DNA of 43,621 bases from an uncultured Eubacteriales bacterium (GCA_902465435.1 CABQNH010000013.1:1-43621); one strand, 5' to 3'; positions 19,001-29,402 are shown, numbered from the stretch's first letter. Numbers and translations are program-made. The notes: generated by a model not told the origin, from the letters alone.

Positions 19001-19474
19001 TGCCTGCTTCTTTGCACCGTCATAGTCGCCTGCGCGCAGTGCGCGCGGGATCGCGCCGGCCAGACAGGCAGACAGCGCAATCAGCCCCTCGCTGTGCTGC
19101 CGCAGCAGCTCCAGGTCGATTCGCGGCTTGCCGTAAAAACCGTCCAGGAAGCCGCGCGAAACCATATAGCTCAGATTACGGTACCCCGTCTCGTTCTCGC
19201 ACAGGAGCACAAGATGCCGCCCCTCGTTGTCGATCCCGTGTACACGGTCGGACATCCGGCGCGGCGCAACATAGACCTCACAGCCAATAATGGGCTTAAT
19301 GCCCGCCGCCTTCGCCGCCTTATAAAAATCAATTACGCCGTACATGACGCCGTGATCCGTAATGGCAACGGCATCCTGCCCCAGCGCCTTCACGCGCTCG
19401 ATCAGCTTTCCGATGCGGCACGCGCCGTCGAGCAGGCTGTATTCCGTATGGACATGCAGATGTACAAAACTCAT
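16004..19474 (-). CDS. dnaE: DNA polymerase III subunit alpha (DnaE)
   Basis: This is a 1156-residue C-family polymerase of DnaE1 size. It opens with a PHP domain (SFVHLHVHTEYSLLDGACR, ITDHGVMYG). The catalytic acidic triad region is visible as MPDIDMDFCQARRGEVIDYV, and the fingers and tandem helix-hairpin-helix regions follow. An OB-fold is near the C-terminus (IAGVVETVKMKTTRNNSMMAYVT in parts). It lacks the exonuclease insertion that marks PolC. In Firmicutes DnaE usually partners PolC at the fork; whether this organism has PolC cannot be told from here. The gene overlaps whiA by 4 bp (ATGA) and ends the murB-rapZ-like-whiA-dnaE run. Confidence 0.98.
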   Translation of the reverse strand: MSFVHLHVHTEYSLLDGACRIGKLIERVKALGQDAVAITDHGVMYGVIDFYKAAKAAGIKPIIGCEVYVAPRRMSDRVHGIDNEGRHLVLLCENETGYRNLSYMVSRGFLDGFYGKPRIDLELLRQHSEGLIALSACLAGAIPRALRAGDYDGAKKQALELGELFGAEHFYLELQDHGIPEQNEVNAGLLRLAKETGLPLVVTNDAHYLTREDSEIQDVLMCIQMGKTVDDPNRMRFETKEFYIKSEQEMRSLFPHLPEAFENTARIAARCNVEFIFGKYHLPEFQYPEGYDGWSYFCKLCEEGYCRRYPNDPAGYRERLTYEMNMIRKMGYVDYFLIVQDFVGFAKRSGIPVGPGRGSAAGAMVSYCLDITDLDPMQYHLYFERFLNPERVSMPDIDMDFCQARRGEVIDYVTRKYGADRVAQIVTFGTMAARAAIRDVGRALNFTYAETDAVAKQIPNTLHMTLDEALRVNAQLKEQYDTDERVRKLYDTARALEGMPRNTSTHAAGVVITKRPVCDYVPLARNDDTVVTQFTMTTIEELGLLKMDFLGLRNLTVIDDAEREIRKTEPTFSMKTIRDDDAQTFAMISGGKTSGVFQLESAGITAVCTGMKPQSIEDLTAIVALYRPGPMDSIPKFIASKLHPETISYLCPQLRPILEVTYGCIVYQEQVIEIFRKLGGYTLGQSDNMRRAISKKKQKVIEEERRAFVYGDSVRGIPGAIANGVEEAAAQKIYDDIIDFANYAFNKAHAVCYAKVSYDTAYLKCHYPKQYMAALMTSVIDSSVKIAGYIAECRDMGIRLLPPDINESEDHFTVEPEGIRFGLAAVKNIGRGLIRTLSAERKANGKFKSLEDLCSRLQDGDMNKRAMENLIKCGALDCFGNKRSQLLAVFETVMDSAADSRRRNLEGQIGLFGMLGEEAHTHSVPMPDLPEIDPREKMALEKETTGLYLSGHPMDEYRSLLKNTHVAPIGEILASFENADGRYQDEQIASIAGVVETVKMKTTRNNSMMAYVTVEDDTAAMELLVFSNALSQYGGYLKENAAVVVTGKLSVREEKAPQMILNQARPISDYEGEPAVQERPLTPRVDPKQTLFLKLPNETDGCYRKVKAILRMFPGTTKVLLYFADTGIRRGTLCMVRGDMLGELEHVLGKGCVILK

Positions 19475-20373
19475 TGCTTCTCCCTCGACAGTTCGATCAG
19501 CTTCCGCATTCGATGGTTGATCGCAGATTTTGTAATCGGCGGCTCGTTCATTTCCGCCAGCTCCAGCAGCGTCGCCTCCGGATTCTCCTTGCGCAGAAGC
19601 GCCGTATTTCTCAGCTTTTCCGGAAGCCGCTCCAATTGGCCGCGTTGCTCCAGAATGCGGATCGCCTGCAGCTGCTCCTGCGCCGCATCCACAACCTTCG
19701 TCAGATTTGCCGTTTCACAGTTTACGCGGCGGTTCACACCGTTCCGCAGATCCTTTTCGACCTTCGCCTCCATGACGCCCATCGCGCTGACCGGCGCGCC
19801 CAGGAAGGTCAGGAAATCTTCGATGTAGTCCGATTGCTTGAAATACAGGACGCTGTTTCCGCTGCGCTCCGTGATTTTCGGGGAAAAGCCCAAGTCCAGA
19901 ATAAGCGCAAGGGTTTCCGCGCTCACTTTAAAGTGAGAGGTCGCAAGCTCCAGATGATACCGCTTCTTCGGATCGGTCACCGAGCCGCCCGCAAGATAGG
20001 CACCGCGCAAAAAGGAAATGCGGCAGCATTCCTCCTCCAGCGCGCCGAAATTGACATGGAGGGTCACGCTGGTTTCCGGCGTATAGCCGTAGGTATGAAA
20101 AATCTGCGAGATCTTTTTCGGATCGGTGATCTGGAAGCACTGCTTTCCGCCCTCGTCGCCATCCGGCAGCTGGTCAAACTCCAAATTAAACGCCTTCCGG
20201 AACAGCTTCGGCAGACGCGCCGTAAAGTCGCGGCTTTCCGTCACGACCTTGATTTGCTGTCCGGAAAAGGTGTTGCAGTACAGAAGAACGCCAAAGGCCT
20301 CCGCCTCCGCGCAGCACTTGCGCGTCAGCTTCACCCGGCACAGCTCTTCCTTTACGCCGGAGGAAAAAGACAT
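19471..20373 (-). CDS. whiA: DNA-binding protein WhiA
   Basis: The 300-residue protein matches WhiA. It begins SFSSGVKEELCRVKLTRKCCAEAE, has the degenerate LAGLIDADG homing-endonuclease-like domain (CCRISFLRGAYLAGGSVTDPKKRYHLEL in parts), and ends in a helix-turn-helix domain (ANLTKVVDAAQEQLQAIRIL, then LLELAEMNEPPITKSAINHRMRKL). WhiA controls sporulation septation in actinomycetes and affects division and chromosome segregation in Firmicutes. The normal Firmicutes order is rapZ-yvcK-whiA. Here a shortened RapZ-like gene ends 20 bp upstream and yvcK is missing. Confidence 0.95.
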   Translation of the reverse strand: MSFSSGVKEELCRVKLTRKCCAEAEAFGVLLYCNTFSGQQIKVVTESRDFTARLPKLFRKAFNLEFDQLPDGDEGGKQCFQITDPKKISQIFHTYGYTPETSVTLHVNFGALEEECCRISFLRGAYLAGGSVTDPKKRYHLELATSHFKVSAETLALILDLGFSPKITERSGNSVLYFKQSDYIEDFLTFLGAPVSAMGVMEAKVEKDLRNGVNRRVNCETANLTKVVDAAQEQLQAIRILEQRGQLERLPEKLRNTALLRKENPEATLLELAEMNEPPITKSAINHRMRKLIELSREKQ

Positions 20374-20393
20374 CCCGGCACTTCCTTTCTAAA

Positions 20394-20771
20394 TCAGTCT
20401 AAGGGGCGCTCCAAATCCCTGTGGTATACCTCGACCGGTACCCCCTCGGCGCGAAACAGCCGCGCAAGGCGCTCTGCCGTCGCCACGGAGCGGTGGTGCC
20501 CTCCGGTGCAGCCACAGGCAATGCGAAGCGTGTTCTTCCCCTTCTTACGGGCAAGCTGCGCCTGCAGACGCACCACGGCCACGATCGCGTCAAAAAACGC
20601 ACGGGCGTCCGCGTCCCGATATACATAATTCTCGATTGCTTCATCCCGCCCGGAAAAATCGCGCAGCTCCGGCACCCAATAGGGATTTTGCAGGCAGCGG
20701 AGATCCAATACGATGTCGGCCTCGCCCGGCGCGCCGTAGCGGCAGCCAAAGGATACGATTTGCAGTGTCAC
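20394..20771 (-). CDS. Stand-alone RapZ C-terminal domain protein
   Basis: The 125-residue product aligns with only the C-terminal half of RapZ/YvcJ. VSFGCRYGAPGEADIVLDLR and NPYWVPELRDFSGRD match the family's F-K-Y-G and N-P-Y-Y-x-P-E-L-R blocks, and IACGCTGGHHRSVATAERLA matches its GCTGGxHRS loop. The Walker A ATPase half of the roughly 290-residue family is absent, and no remnant of it precedes this gene, because the murB stop overlaps the start by 4 bp. The start codon is GTG (plus 20769-20771, GTGA overlap). In E. coli the C-terminal domain holds the RNA and metabolite binding surface, so a reduced protein could keep that part. Its function here is unknown. Confidence 0.85.
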   Translation of the reverse strand: MTLQIVSFGCRYGAPGEADIVLDLRCLQNPYWVPELRDFSGRDEAIENYVYRDADARAFFDAIVAVVRLQAQLARKKGKNTLRIACGCTGGHHRSVATAERLARLFRAEGVPVEVYHRDLERPLD

Positions 20772-21679
20772 AGTAGCTTCACTTCCGGTTCCAATTCAAT
20801 TCCCGTCTGCCGCAGGACAGTTTCGCGTACCAGCTCCATGGTCGCCAGTACCTCTTTACAGGTCGCGCCGCCAAGGTTCACTACAAAGCCCGCGTGCTTC
20901 TCCGAAACAGCAGCCCGACCGACGCCCTTTCCCTTTAGCCCGGCCTGCTCAATCAGCGCGGCCGCATAGCCCTGCTGCGGCCGCTTAAAGGTGCTTCCCG
21001 CCGACGGATACTCCAGGGGCTGCGAGCTTCTGCGCCGCTCGGCAAGCTCCTGCATCTGCGCCCGGATCTCCTCCTTCTGCGCAGGCTGCAGCGAAAAAAC
21101 GGTTCTTACGATCGCTCCTTCCATTGACTGGAACCGACTCATGCGGTAGGAAAACCCCTGGGCATCCCCTTCGATGGTTCTCGCTTCTCCATCCATCGTA
21201 AGAAACTCCGTCCGGACGGCAACCTGCCGGATTTCGCCGCCGTATGCGCCTGCGTTCATATAGACGCCGCCGCCGACCGTTCCGGGAATTCCGTGAGCAA
21301 ATTCCAGCCCGGAAAGTCTGCAATCCTTCGCAAACGTAGCAGCCTTTGCCATTGTGGTACCGGCCAGCGCGGTGATTTCCGTCTCCGAACTCCGTTCGCA
21401 GCCGCTCAGGCAGTCGCGCAGCGTGATCACGAGTCCGCGAAGTCCCTCATCTGGCGCGAGAACATTCGTTCCCGCGCCAAGCAGGATCGGTTTGATCCCG
21501 CAGGAAGCGGCGCAGACCAGCACGGCACGCAGCTCCTCGACGCTCTGCGGGAACGCCATCAGCTCTGCCGGTCCGCCGATTCGAAAAGAGGTATGCCGCG
21601 AAAGCGGCTCCTCCAGCCGCAGCGTAAGTGCCGGTGCAATCGTGGAAATATCATTCAAAAACGCTTGTATTCTGTCCAT
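20768..21679 (-). CDS. murB: UDP-N-acetylenolpyruvoylglucosamine reductase MurB
   Basis: The 303-residue flavoenzyme shows the MurB pattern: HTSFRIGGPAELMAFP, GAGTNVLAPDEGLRG, the FAD region FAHGIPGTVGGGVYMNAGAYGGE, and the catalytic serine block YPSAGSTFKRPQ followed by GKGVGRAAVSEKHAGFVVN and a C-terminal Glu-containing tail. It reduces enolpyruvyl-UDP-GlcNAc to UDP-MurNAc in peptidoglycan synthesis, in the cytoplasm. The open frame extends 14 codons upstream to 21721 across the promoter; the ATG at 21677-21679 has GGAGG 7 bp before it. It is the first gene of the operon with rapZ-like, whiA and dnaE. Confidence 0.96.
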   Translation of the reverse strand: MDRIQAFLNDISTIAPALTLRLEEPLSRHTSFRIGGPAELMAFPQSVEELRAVLVCAASCGIKPILLGAGTNVLAPDEGLRGLVITLRDCLSGCERSSETEITALAGTTMAKAATFAKDCRLSGLEFAHGIPGTVGGGVYMNAGAYGGEIRQVAVRTEFLTMDGEARTIEGDAQGFSYRMSRFQSMEGAIVRTVFSLQPAQKEEIRAQMQELAERRRSSQPLEYPSAGSTFKRPQQGYAAALIEQAGLKGKGVGRAAVSEKHAGFVVNLGGATCKEVLATMELVRETVLRQTGIELEPEVKLL

Positions 21680-21707
21680 AAACGCCTCCGGGTGGATAAT
21701 CATTATT

Positions 21708-21736
21708 ATTATAGCACACATCTATATTGTATGCAA
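21708..21736 (-). promoter_or_regulatory. Sigma-A promoter of the murB-whiA-dnaE operon
   Basis: Minus-strand TTGCAT (plus 21731-21736) is followed after 17 bp by a perfect TATAAT (plus 21708-21713). The AT-rich stretch just downstream (plus 21696-21708) resembles a 6-1-6 Fur-type inverted repeat; see findings. Confidence 0.8.
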
Positions 21737-21763
21737 ACGAAAAAAGTGATACCCCACGATAGA

Positions 21764-21803
21764 AAACGCGCCTGCCGCAGGGAAAGCTGCGGCAGGCGCG
21801 TTT
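21764..21803 (-). terminator. Rho-independent terminator of clpB
   Basis: A perfect 16-bp inverted repeat (arms plus 21764-21779 and 21788-21803, 8-nt loop) lies between the clpB stop and the murB promoter. In the clpB direction the arm ends in TTT and the run is TTTT then CT, so the U-tract is short. Confidence 0.8.
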
Positions 21804-21815
21804 AGGTTTTTTCCT

Positions 21816-24416
<2,601 letters not shown>

Positions 24417-24442
24417 AATTACCCCTCCTGTTTTCGGGATTT

Positions 24443-24469
24443 TTAGCACTCGTGCATCCAGAGTGCTAA
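24443..24469 (-). promoter_or_regulatory. CIRCE operator (HrcA binding site)
   Basis: The sequence is TTAGCACTC, nine bases, GAGTGCTAA: a perfect 9-9-9 CIRCE. It lies in the clpB 5' leader just downstream of the predicted transcription start, 26 bp before the clpB ATG. HrcA bound there would block clpB transcription when unstressed. Confidence 0.97.
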
Positions 24470-24480
24470 TTTATGATACC

Positions 24481-24509
24481 AATATAGACCCATTTATTTA
24501 GAATGTCAA
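24481..24509 (-). promoter_or_regulatory. Sigma-A promoter of clpB
   Basis: Minus-strand TTGACA (plus 24504-24509) is followed after 17 bp by TATATT (plus 24481-24486). The start point would fall near 24474, adjacent to CIRCE. Confidence 0.85.
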
Positions 24510-24579
24510 GCGTGTTCAAAAAAAATTCACATATTCTTCATTGCCCCGACACAGGCATAGATAAGATAGTATTAGAAAT

Positions 24580-24591
24580 TTCAATTTTGAA
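24580..24591. promoter_or_regulatory. Possible MarR operator (palindrome)
   Basis: TTCAATTTTGAA is a perfect inverted repeat (TTCAA, two bases, TTGAA) 26 bp before the marR ATG and downstream of weak promoter-like bases (TTGCCC near 24541, TAAGAT near 24562, only 15 bp apart). MarR proteins often bind such palindromes in their own promoter. This is position and symmetry only. Confidence 0.3.
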
Positions 24592-24617
24592 CAATCATGC
24601 AAGGAGGTGCAGCAGAA

Positions 24618-25076
24618 ATGACGGAGAATTTCCTGACAGCCACACAGATCTACAATCACAGCCGACTGTTTATGGAGGCCTACAGCACAGTCATGCGTCC
24701 GCTCTGTGAGGAGGTCGGACTGCCGCAAACCGCAATCGACATTCTCCTGTTTCTTGCCAACAACCCGGCGCACACCACGGCGCGCGACATCAGCCGCTAT
24801 CGCAATATGAAGCCCGCAATCATATCCTTTCATGTGGAGCGCCTGGTCAGCGAGCAATATCTGGAGCGCAAGGAGGTTCCCGGCGACCGACGCAAGTGCA
24901 GTCTTGTCTGTACCGAGCGCGCATTGGGTATTATTGAAAAGGGGCGCGCCGTGCAGAACCGCTTTGCCGCACAGCTGACAAGCGGGCTGAGCGCTGAGGA
25001 GCTTGCGCTCTACAAGCGCTGTCTTTCCGCCTTCGCGCAAAATCTTGAGCACATGAAATTGGAGGGGCTTACATGA
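24618..25076 (+). CDS. MarR-family transcriptional regulator
   Basis: The 152-residue winged-helix protein has MarR layout: an N-terminal dimer helix (ATQIYNHSRLFMEAYSTVMRPL), a helix-turn-helix (LPQTAIDILLFLANNPAHTTARDIS, then MKPAIISFHVERLVSEQYLERK) with the wing VPGDRRKCSLVCTERA, and a C-terminal helix pair. The D-R-R-K wing motif is typical. Two start codons are possible; AGGAGG lies 10 bp before the ATG at 24618 and after the upstream one, so I use 24618. The stop overlaps the next gene by 4 bp. It probably controls the linked ABC exporter, perhaps in response to a small toxic ligand; the ligand is unknown. Confidence 0.9.
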   Translation: MTENFLTATQIYNHSRLFMEAYSTVMRPLCEEVGLPQTAIDILLFLANNPAHTTARDISRYRNMKPAIISFHVERLVSEQYLERKEVPGDRRKCSLVCTERALGIIEKGRAVQNRFAAQLTSGLSAEELALYKRCLSAFAQNLEHMKLEGLT

Positions 25077-25846
25077 AAATAGCAAAAAGAATCACAAAAT
25101 CCAGATGGCTGCCGCCGATCTCGGCGCAGGAGAGCAAGCTTTGCAAGGCACTGTTCCTTGTGTGCGAGGTATTGTGCGGCTATTCTATCGTCCGCTGTAT
25201 CCTCGCGCACCGCCTTTGTTCGCTGCTTCTTTCTATCTTATCTATCTTTCTTCTGTTCCTCCCGTCTTTTGTGGAGAAGCTGTTCAAATGCAAGCTGAAT
25301 CGCGCGCTTTATATTGCCGCAACGCTCTATGCGATGGGCCCGCTGCTCGGGGAGGTTTATAAGCTTTATTATATTACCTCCTGGTGGGATAAGCTGCTGC
25401 ACTGCACCGGCGGCGTCGTCTTCGCCATGCTCGGCGCACATCTGGCCTCGATGCTGACACAGCACAAGGGCAGCTATCCGCTCTGCGCCGTATTTGCGCT
25501 CTGCTTTTCCATGGCAGTCTCCGTTACATGGGAGTTCTACGAATACGCCTCCGACACGTTGTTCGGCACCGACATGCAGAATGATACGGTCATTACCGCC
25601 ATTCATTCCTACGAGCTGGATCCCCAACCGGGCGTTGCCGATTCCATTGAAGGGATCCACGAGGTAAGCGTAGACGGCAAGCCGCTTCCCTTTGACGGCT
25701 ATCTGGACATCGGCCTGCACGACACCATGCAGGATATGCTCGTAGAAACCTTCGGCGCATTGGTGTTTGCACTGACTTATTTATTCGACAAAGGACGACA
25801 TCCCGTTATCCTGCCAAATCAGACGCCCGCATCCGGCGTTGCTTAA
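25073..25846 (+). CDS. DUF2238-like multi-pass membrane protein
   Basis: The 257-residue protein has several hydrophobic segments (SLLLSILSIFLLFLPSFV; ALYIAATLYAMGPLLGEVY; LLHCTGGVVFAMLGAHLASM; LCAVFALCFSMAVSVTW; and a last one near residues 222-240). Conserved-looking polar motifs sit at helix ends: WWDKLLHCTGG and SVTWEFYEYASDTLFGTDMQ. D-x-L-x-H...G and W-E-x-Y-E resemble the DUF2238/YjdF family, which has no known function. A long soluble loop (about residues 170-215) follows. It overlaps marR by 4 bp and ends 15 bp before the first ABC gene, so it belongs to this operon. Whether it serves the exporter is inference. Confidence 0.7.
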   Translation: MKIAKRITKSRWLPPISAQESKLCKALFLVCEVLCGYSIVRCILAHRLCSLLLSILSIFLLFLPSFVEKLFKCKLNRALYIAATLYAMGPLLGEVYKLYYITSWWDKLLHCTGGVVFAMLGAHLASMLTQHKGSYPLCAVFALCFSMAVSVTWEFYEYASDTLFGTDMQNDTVITAIHSYELDPQPGVADSIEGIHEVSVDGKPLPFDGYLDIGLHDTMQDMLVETFGALVFALTYLFDKGRHPVILPNQTPASGVA

Positions 25847-25861
25847 AAGGAGGCACCGCAT

Positions 25862-27619
25862 ATGACGAAACTATTAAAGCAAATGCGTCGGCGTGAGGTC
25901 ATTATGGCGCTGCTCTGCGCGATCCTCGTGCTCGGTCAGGTCTATTTCGACCTGACGATGCCGGACTACATGACCGACCTTACCAAGCTCATTCAAACTC
26001 CCGGCAGTCAAACGTCGGATATCGCGCGTGTCGGCGCAAAGATGCTCGGCTGCGCGCTGGCCAGCGCGGTTCTGGCCGTGCTCTGCGGCTACCTTGCCGC
26101 GCGAACCGCATCCGGCTTCAGCTACACGATTCGGGAAAAGCTCTTTTTCCACGTCATGGATATCGGGCAGGCGGAAATGCTGGATTTCTCCGTTCCCAGC
26201 CTGATCACCCGCACCACCAACGATATCACACAAATTCAGATGATCGTCTCTCTCGGCCTGCAGATGCTGATTAAATCACCGGTCATGGCCGTTTGGGCAA
26301 TCATCAAAATTCTCGGCAAAAGCTGGACGCTCTCCGTCGTAACCGCCGGCTTTGTGGTCGTGATTTGCGTGACCGTCCTTGCCGTCATGCTCACCTGCAT
26401 TCCGCGCTTCCGCCTTGTGCAGAAGCTGACCGACCAGATCAACCGGGTCGCGCGGGAAAATCTGACCGGGATCAACGTTGTGCATGCCTTTAACGCAGAA
26501 GATTATCAGAACCGGAAATTTGATCAGCCCAGCCGCAGCATGATGAACATTCAGCTCAAAAACCAGCGGCTTTTCTCCCTTCTCATGCCGCTGATGACGA
26601 TCGGCATGAACGGTCTGGCGCTTGTGATCTACTGGCTCGGCGCAGCGCTCGTCAACCGCATTCCGCTGACCGATCTTCCGGGGCGTCTCAATATGTTCAG
26701 CAACGTAATTGTTTTCAGCACCTATGCGACCTATGTAATCATGTCCTTTATGATGCTCGTTATGATCTTCATGCTGCTGCCGTCCGCGCAGGTTTCGGCG
26801 GAACGAATCAACGCGGTTCTTGCGCGCAGCGCCAGCGTGAAGCCCGGAAGCCGCACCGAGGGTACGGAAACGGGGACTGTAGAATTCCGCGATGTCTCCT
26901 TCCGTTATCCCGATGCAAACGAGGAGGATCTATCGCACGTCTCCTTCCGGATCGAACGCGGCAAAACCCTTGCGATCATTGGCGCGACCGGCAGCGGCAA
27001 GACAACGCTGGTCAGCCTGATTCCCCGTTTTTATGACGCGACCTCCGGAGAGGTTCTGGTCGACGGCGTCAACGTCCGCGATTATCGCTTCGACGCGCTC
27101 TATGATCGGCTCGGCTACGTTACGCAAAAGGCCGTGCTGTTTTCAGGCAGCATCCGCGACAATGTATTCTTCGGTGAAAGCCGCGCGGAGGAAAGCGACG
27201 ACCAGCTCCGGAAGGCAATCTCCCTCGCGCAGGCAGAGGAATTTGTCGATAAGCTTCCGGAGGGCACAGACTATACCATTGCACAGCTTGGCAGAAATGT
27301 CTCGGGCGGTCAGAAGCAACGTCTTTCCATCGCCCGCGCGCTGTCAAGAAATCCGGAAATTTTGATTTTTGACGATTCCTTCTCCGCGCTGGACTACCGA
27401 ACCGACGCCGCGCTTCGGCACGGACTGGCCGAACAGCTTCGCGATACGACAAAGATCATCGTTGCGCAGCGGATCAGCACCATTCGCCACGCCGACGAAA
27501 TTCTGGTGCTTGATCGCGGCGAGGTCGTCGGCAAGGGTACGCACGACGAGCTGATGAAATCCTGCGCGGTTTATCAGGAAATTGCGCTTTCGCAGCTCAG
27601 CGCGTCCGAACTTTCTTAA
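25862..27619 (+). CDS. ABC exporter half-transporter, degenerate-site subunit
   Basis: This 585-residue protein fuses a six-helix exporter domain (about 1-310) to an ATPase domain. Walker A is GATGSGKTT near residue 372, the signature is VSGGQKQRLS, and Walker B is ILIFDDS. The catalytic-glutamate position is Asp505 and the switch histidine is Gln536 (VAQRIST). These substitutions mark the subunit supplying the non-catalytic Walker motifs in heterodimeric exporters such as BmrCD, LmrCD and TM287/288. The partner gene starts 13 bp downstream. The pair probably exports drugs, lipids or peptides; substrate is not predictable. AAAAGGAGG precedes the ATG. Confidence 0.93.
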   Translation: MTKLLKQMRRREVIMALLCAILVLGQVYFDLTMPDYMTDLTKLIQTPGSQTSDIARVGAKMLGCALASAVLAVLCGYLAARTASGFSYTIREKLFFHVMDIGQAEMLDFSVPSLITRTTNDITQIQMIVSLGLQMLIKSPVMAVWAIIKILGKSWTLSVVTAGFVVVICVTVLAVMLTCIPRFRLVQKLTDQINRVARENLTGINVVHAFNAEDYQNRKFDQPSRSMMNIQLKNQRLFSLLMPLMTIGMNGLALVIYWLGAALVNRIPLTDLPGRLNMFSNVIVFSTYATYVIMSFMMLVMIFMLLPSAQVSAERINAVLARSASVKPGSRTEGTETGTVEFRDVSFRYPDANEEDLSHVSFRIERGKTLAIIGATGSGKTTLVSLIPRFYDATSGEVLVDGVNVRDYRFDALYDRLGYVTQKAVLFSGSIRDNVFFGESRAEESDDQLRKAISLAQAEEFVDKLPEGTDYTIAQLGRNVSGGQKQRLSIARALSRNPEILIFDDSFSALDYRTDAALRHGLAEQLRDTTKIIVAQRISTIRHADEILVLDRGEVVGKGTHDELMKSCAVYQEIALSQLSASELS

Positions 27620-27632
27620 AGGAGGCGTTACT

Positions 27633-29402
27633 ATGAGAAAACGGGAAAAAGGAAATATGCCTCTGGCATTAAAAAAGACCGCGGATTATCTGCGCGGCAG
27701 CATTGCCGGTGTGATCGCCGCGCTGCTGCTCGCGGCGCTCGGCGCAGCGCTTACGATCATCGGCCCCAATAAGGTCGGCGACATTGCGACCCTGATGGCA
27801 GACGGCCTAATGACCGGCATCGATCTCGGCGCCATTGCAAAGATCGGCATCACGCTCGCAATCATTTATGTCATCAGCGCGGTTTCCACCTTTACACAGC
27901 ACTATATCATGGCGACAATTACACTGAAAATGTCCTATCGAATGCGCAGCGACCTTTCCGAGAAAATCAACCGCGTGCCGCAGAAATACTTCAATCTGCA
28001 CACCCAAGGCGATATCCTCAGCCGCATTACGAACGACGTCTCCACACTGCAGCAGGGGCTGACCAACAGCCTGCCCACCATTATCTCCGCCGTAACGCAG
28101 TTCCTCGGCTGCCTCATCATGATGTTCGTGACCGAATGGCGGCTTGCGCTGTCCTCACTGGCCATCACGATGCTGGGTCTTCTCCTGATCGTCCTCATCA
28201 TGTCCAAATCGCAGCGCTTCTTTACCATGCGGCAGGAAAGCCTCGGCACGCTCAACGGCTTTGTGGAAGAAATGTATTCCGGCCACGAGGTCGTGCGCAT
28301 CTCCCGCGCGGAGGAGGGCGTCAAGGCGCGTTTCCGCAAGCTCAATGCGCAGGTGTATGAGGCCAACTGGAAATCCCAGTTTCTTTCCGGTATGATGCAG
28401 CCGCTCATGAACGTCATCGGCAACGTCGCCTATGTCGCCGTCTGCGTGCTCGGCTCCATTTTGGTGATAAACAAGACCATTAAATTCGGCGTGATCGTGT
28501 CCTTTATTCTTTATGTCCGCCTCTTTACCTCGCCGCTCGGGCAGATTGCGCAGGGCATGACGAACATGCAGACCGCCTCTGCCTCCGCGCATCGTATTTT
28601 CGACTTTTTGGAGAGCGAAGAGCTTACAGACGAGCAGGAGAAGCCTGCACATCCGGAGCCGGTACGCGGCGCGGTTACCTTCGATCATGTCCGCTTCAGC
28701 TATCCCGACACGCCGGATAAGGTCATCATCAAGGATTTCTCCGCCCGTGTCTCCCCGGGGCAAAAGGTCGCGATCGTCGGGCCGACCGGCGCGGGAAAAA
28801 CCACGATGGTCAATTTGCTTATGCGCTTTTTTGAGATAAACAGCGGCAGCATCCAAATTGACGGCACGCCGATCCAGGCAATCCGCCGGGAATCGGTTCA
28901 CGACCTGTTCAGTATGGTCCTGCAGGACACCTGGCTCTTTGAGGGTACGGTCCGTGAGAATCTTGTCTATAACATGGACGGCATCGACGACGAGCAGCTT
29001 GAGCGCGTCTGCCGCGCCTGCGGTCTGGATAAGTTTATTCACTCCCTGCCGCACGGCTTTGACACCGTTCTTTCCGACAGCACGACCATCTCCGCGGGAC
29101 AGAAGCAGCTGCTCACTATCGCCCGTGCCATGCTGCAGAATGCGCCGATGCTGATCCTAGACGAGGCCACCTCGTCGGTCGATACCCGCACGGAGCTTCT
29201 CATTCAGCGGGCAATGGATGAACTGACAAAGGGTCGAACCAGCTTTGTGATTGCACACCGCCTGTCCACAATCAAAAATGCCGATTTGATTCTTGTCATG
29301 CGCGACGGCGATGTAATCGAAAGCGGCACGCATGACGAGCTGATCGCCAAGGGCGGATTCTATGCCGAATTGTATAACAGCCAGTTCGAACAGGCCTCGT
29401 AA
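27633..29402 (+). CDS. ABC exporter half-transporter, catalytic-site subunit
   Basis: The 589-residue protein has an exporter membrane domain (about 25-340) and an ATPase domain with Walker A GPTGAGKTT near 383, signature ISAGQKQLLT, Walker B MLILDEATSSVD with catalytic Glu511, and switch His542 (IAHRLST). Its signature is SAGQ rather than SGGQ, so it completes the degenerate site with the Asp505/Gln536 partner, while its own Glu and His pair with the partner's intact SGGQ. That is the expected asymmetry of a heterodimer. The frame is open 17 codons upstream inside the partner gene; AAAGGAGG and the ATG at 27633 set the start. A strong terminator follows at 29486. Confidence 0.93.
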   Translation: MRKREKGNMPLALKKTADYLRGSIAGVIAALLLAALGAALTIIGPNKVGDIATLMADGLMTGIDLGAIAKIGITLAIIYVISAVSTFTQHYIMATITLKMSYRMRSDLSEKINRVPQKYFNLHTQGDILSRITNDVSTLQQGLTNSLPTIISAVTQFLGCLIMMFVTEWRLALSSLAITMLGLLLIVLIMSKSQRFFTMRQESLGTLNGFVEEMYSGHEVVRISRAEEGVKARFRKLNAQVYEANWKSQFLSGMMQPLMNVIGNVAYVAVCVLGSILVINKTIKFGVIVSFILYVRLFTSPLGQIAQGMTNMQTASASAHRIFDFLESEELTDEQEKPAHPEPVRGAVTFDHVRFSYPDTPDKVIIKDFSARVSPGQKVAIVGPTGAGKTTMVNLLMRFFEINSGSIQIDGTPIQAIRRESVHDLFSMVLQDTWLFEGTVRENLVYNMDGIDDEQLERVCRACGLDKFIHSLPHGFDTVLSDSTTISAGQKQLLTIARAMLQNAPMLILDEATSSVDTRTELLIQRAMDELTKGRTSFVIAHRLSTIKNADLILVMRDGDVIESGTHDELIAKGGFYAELYNSQFEQAS

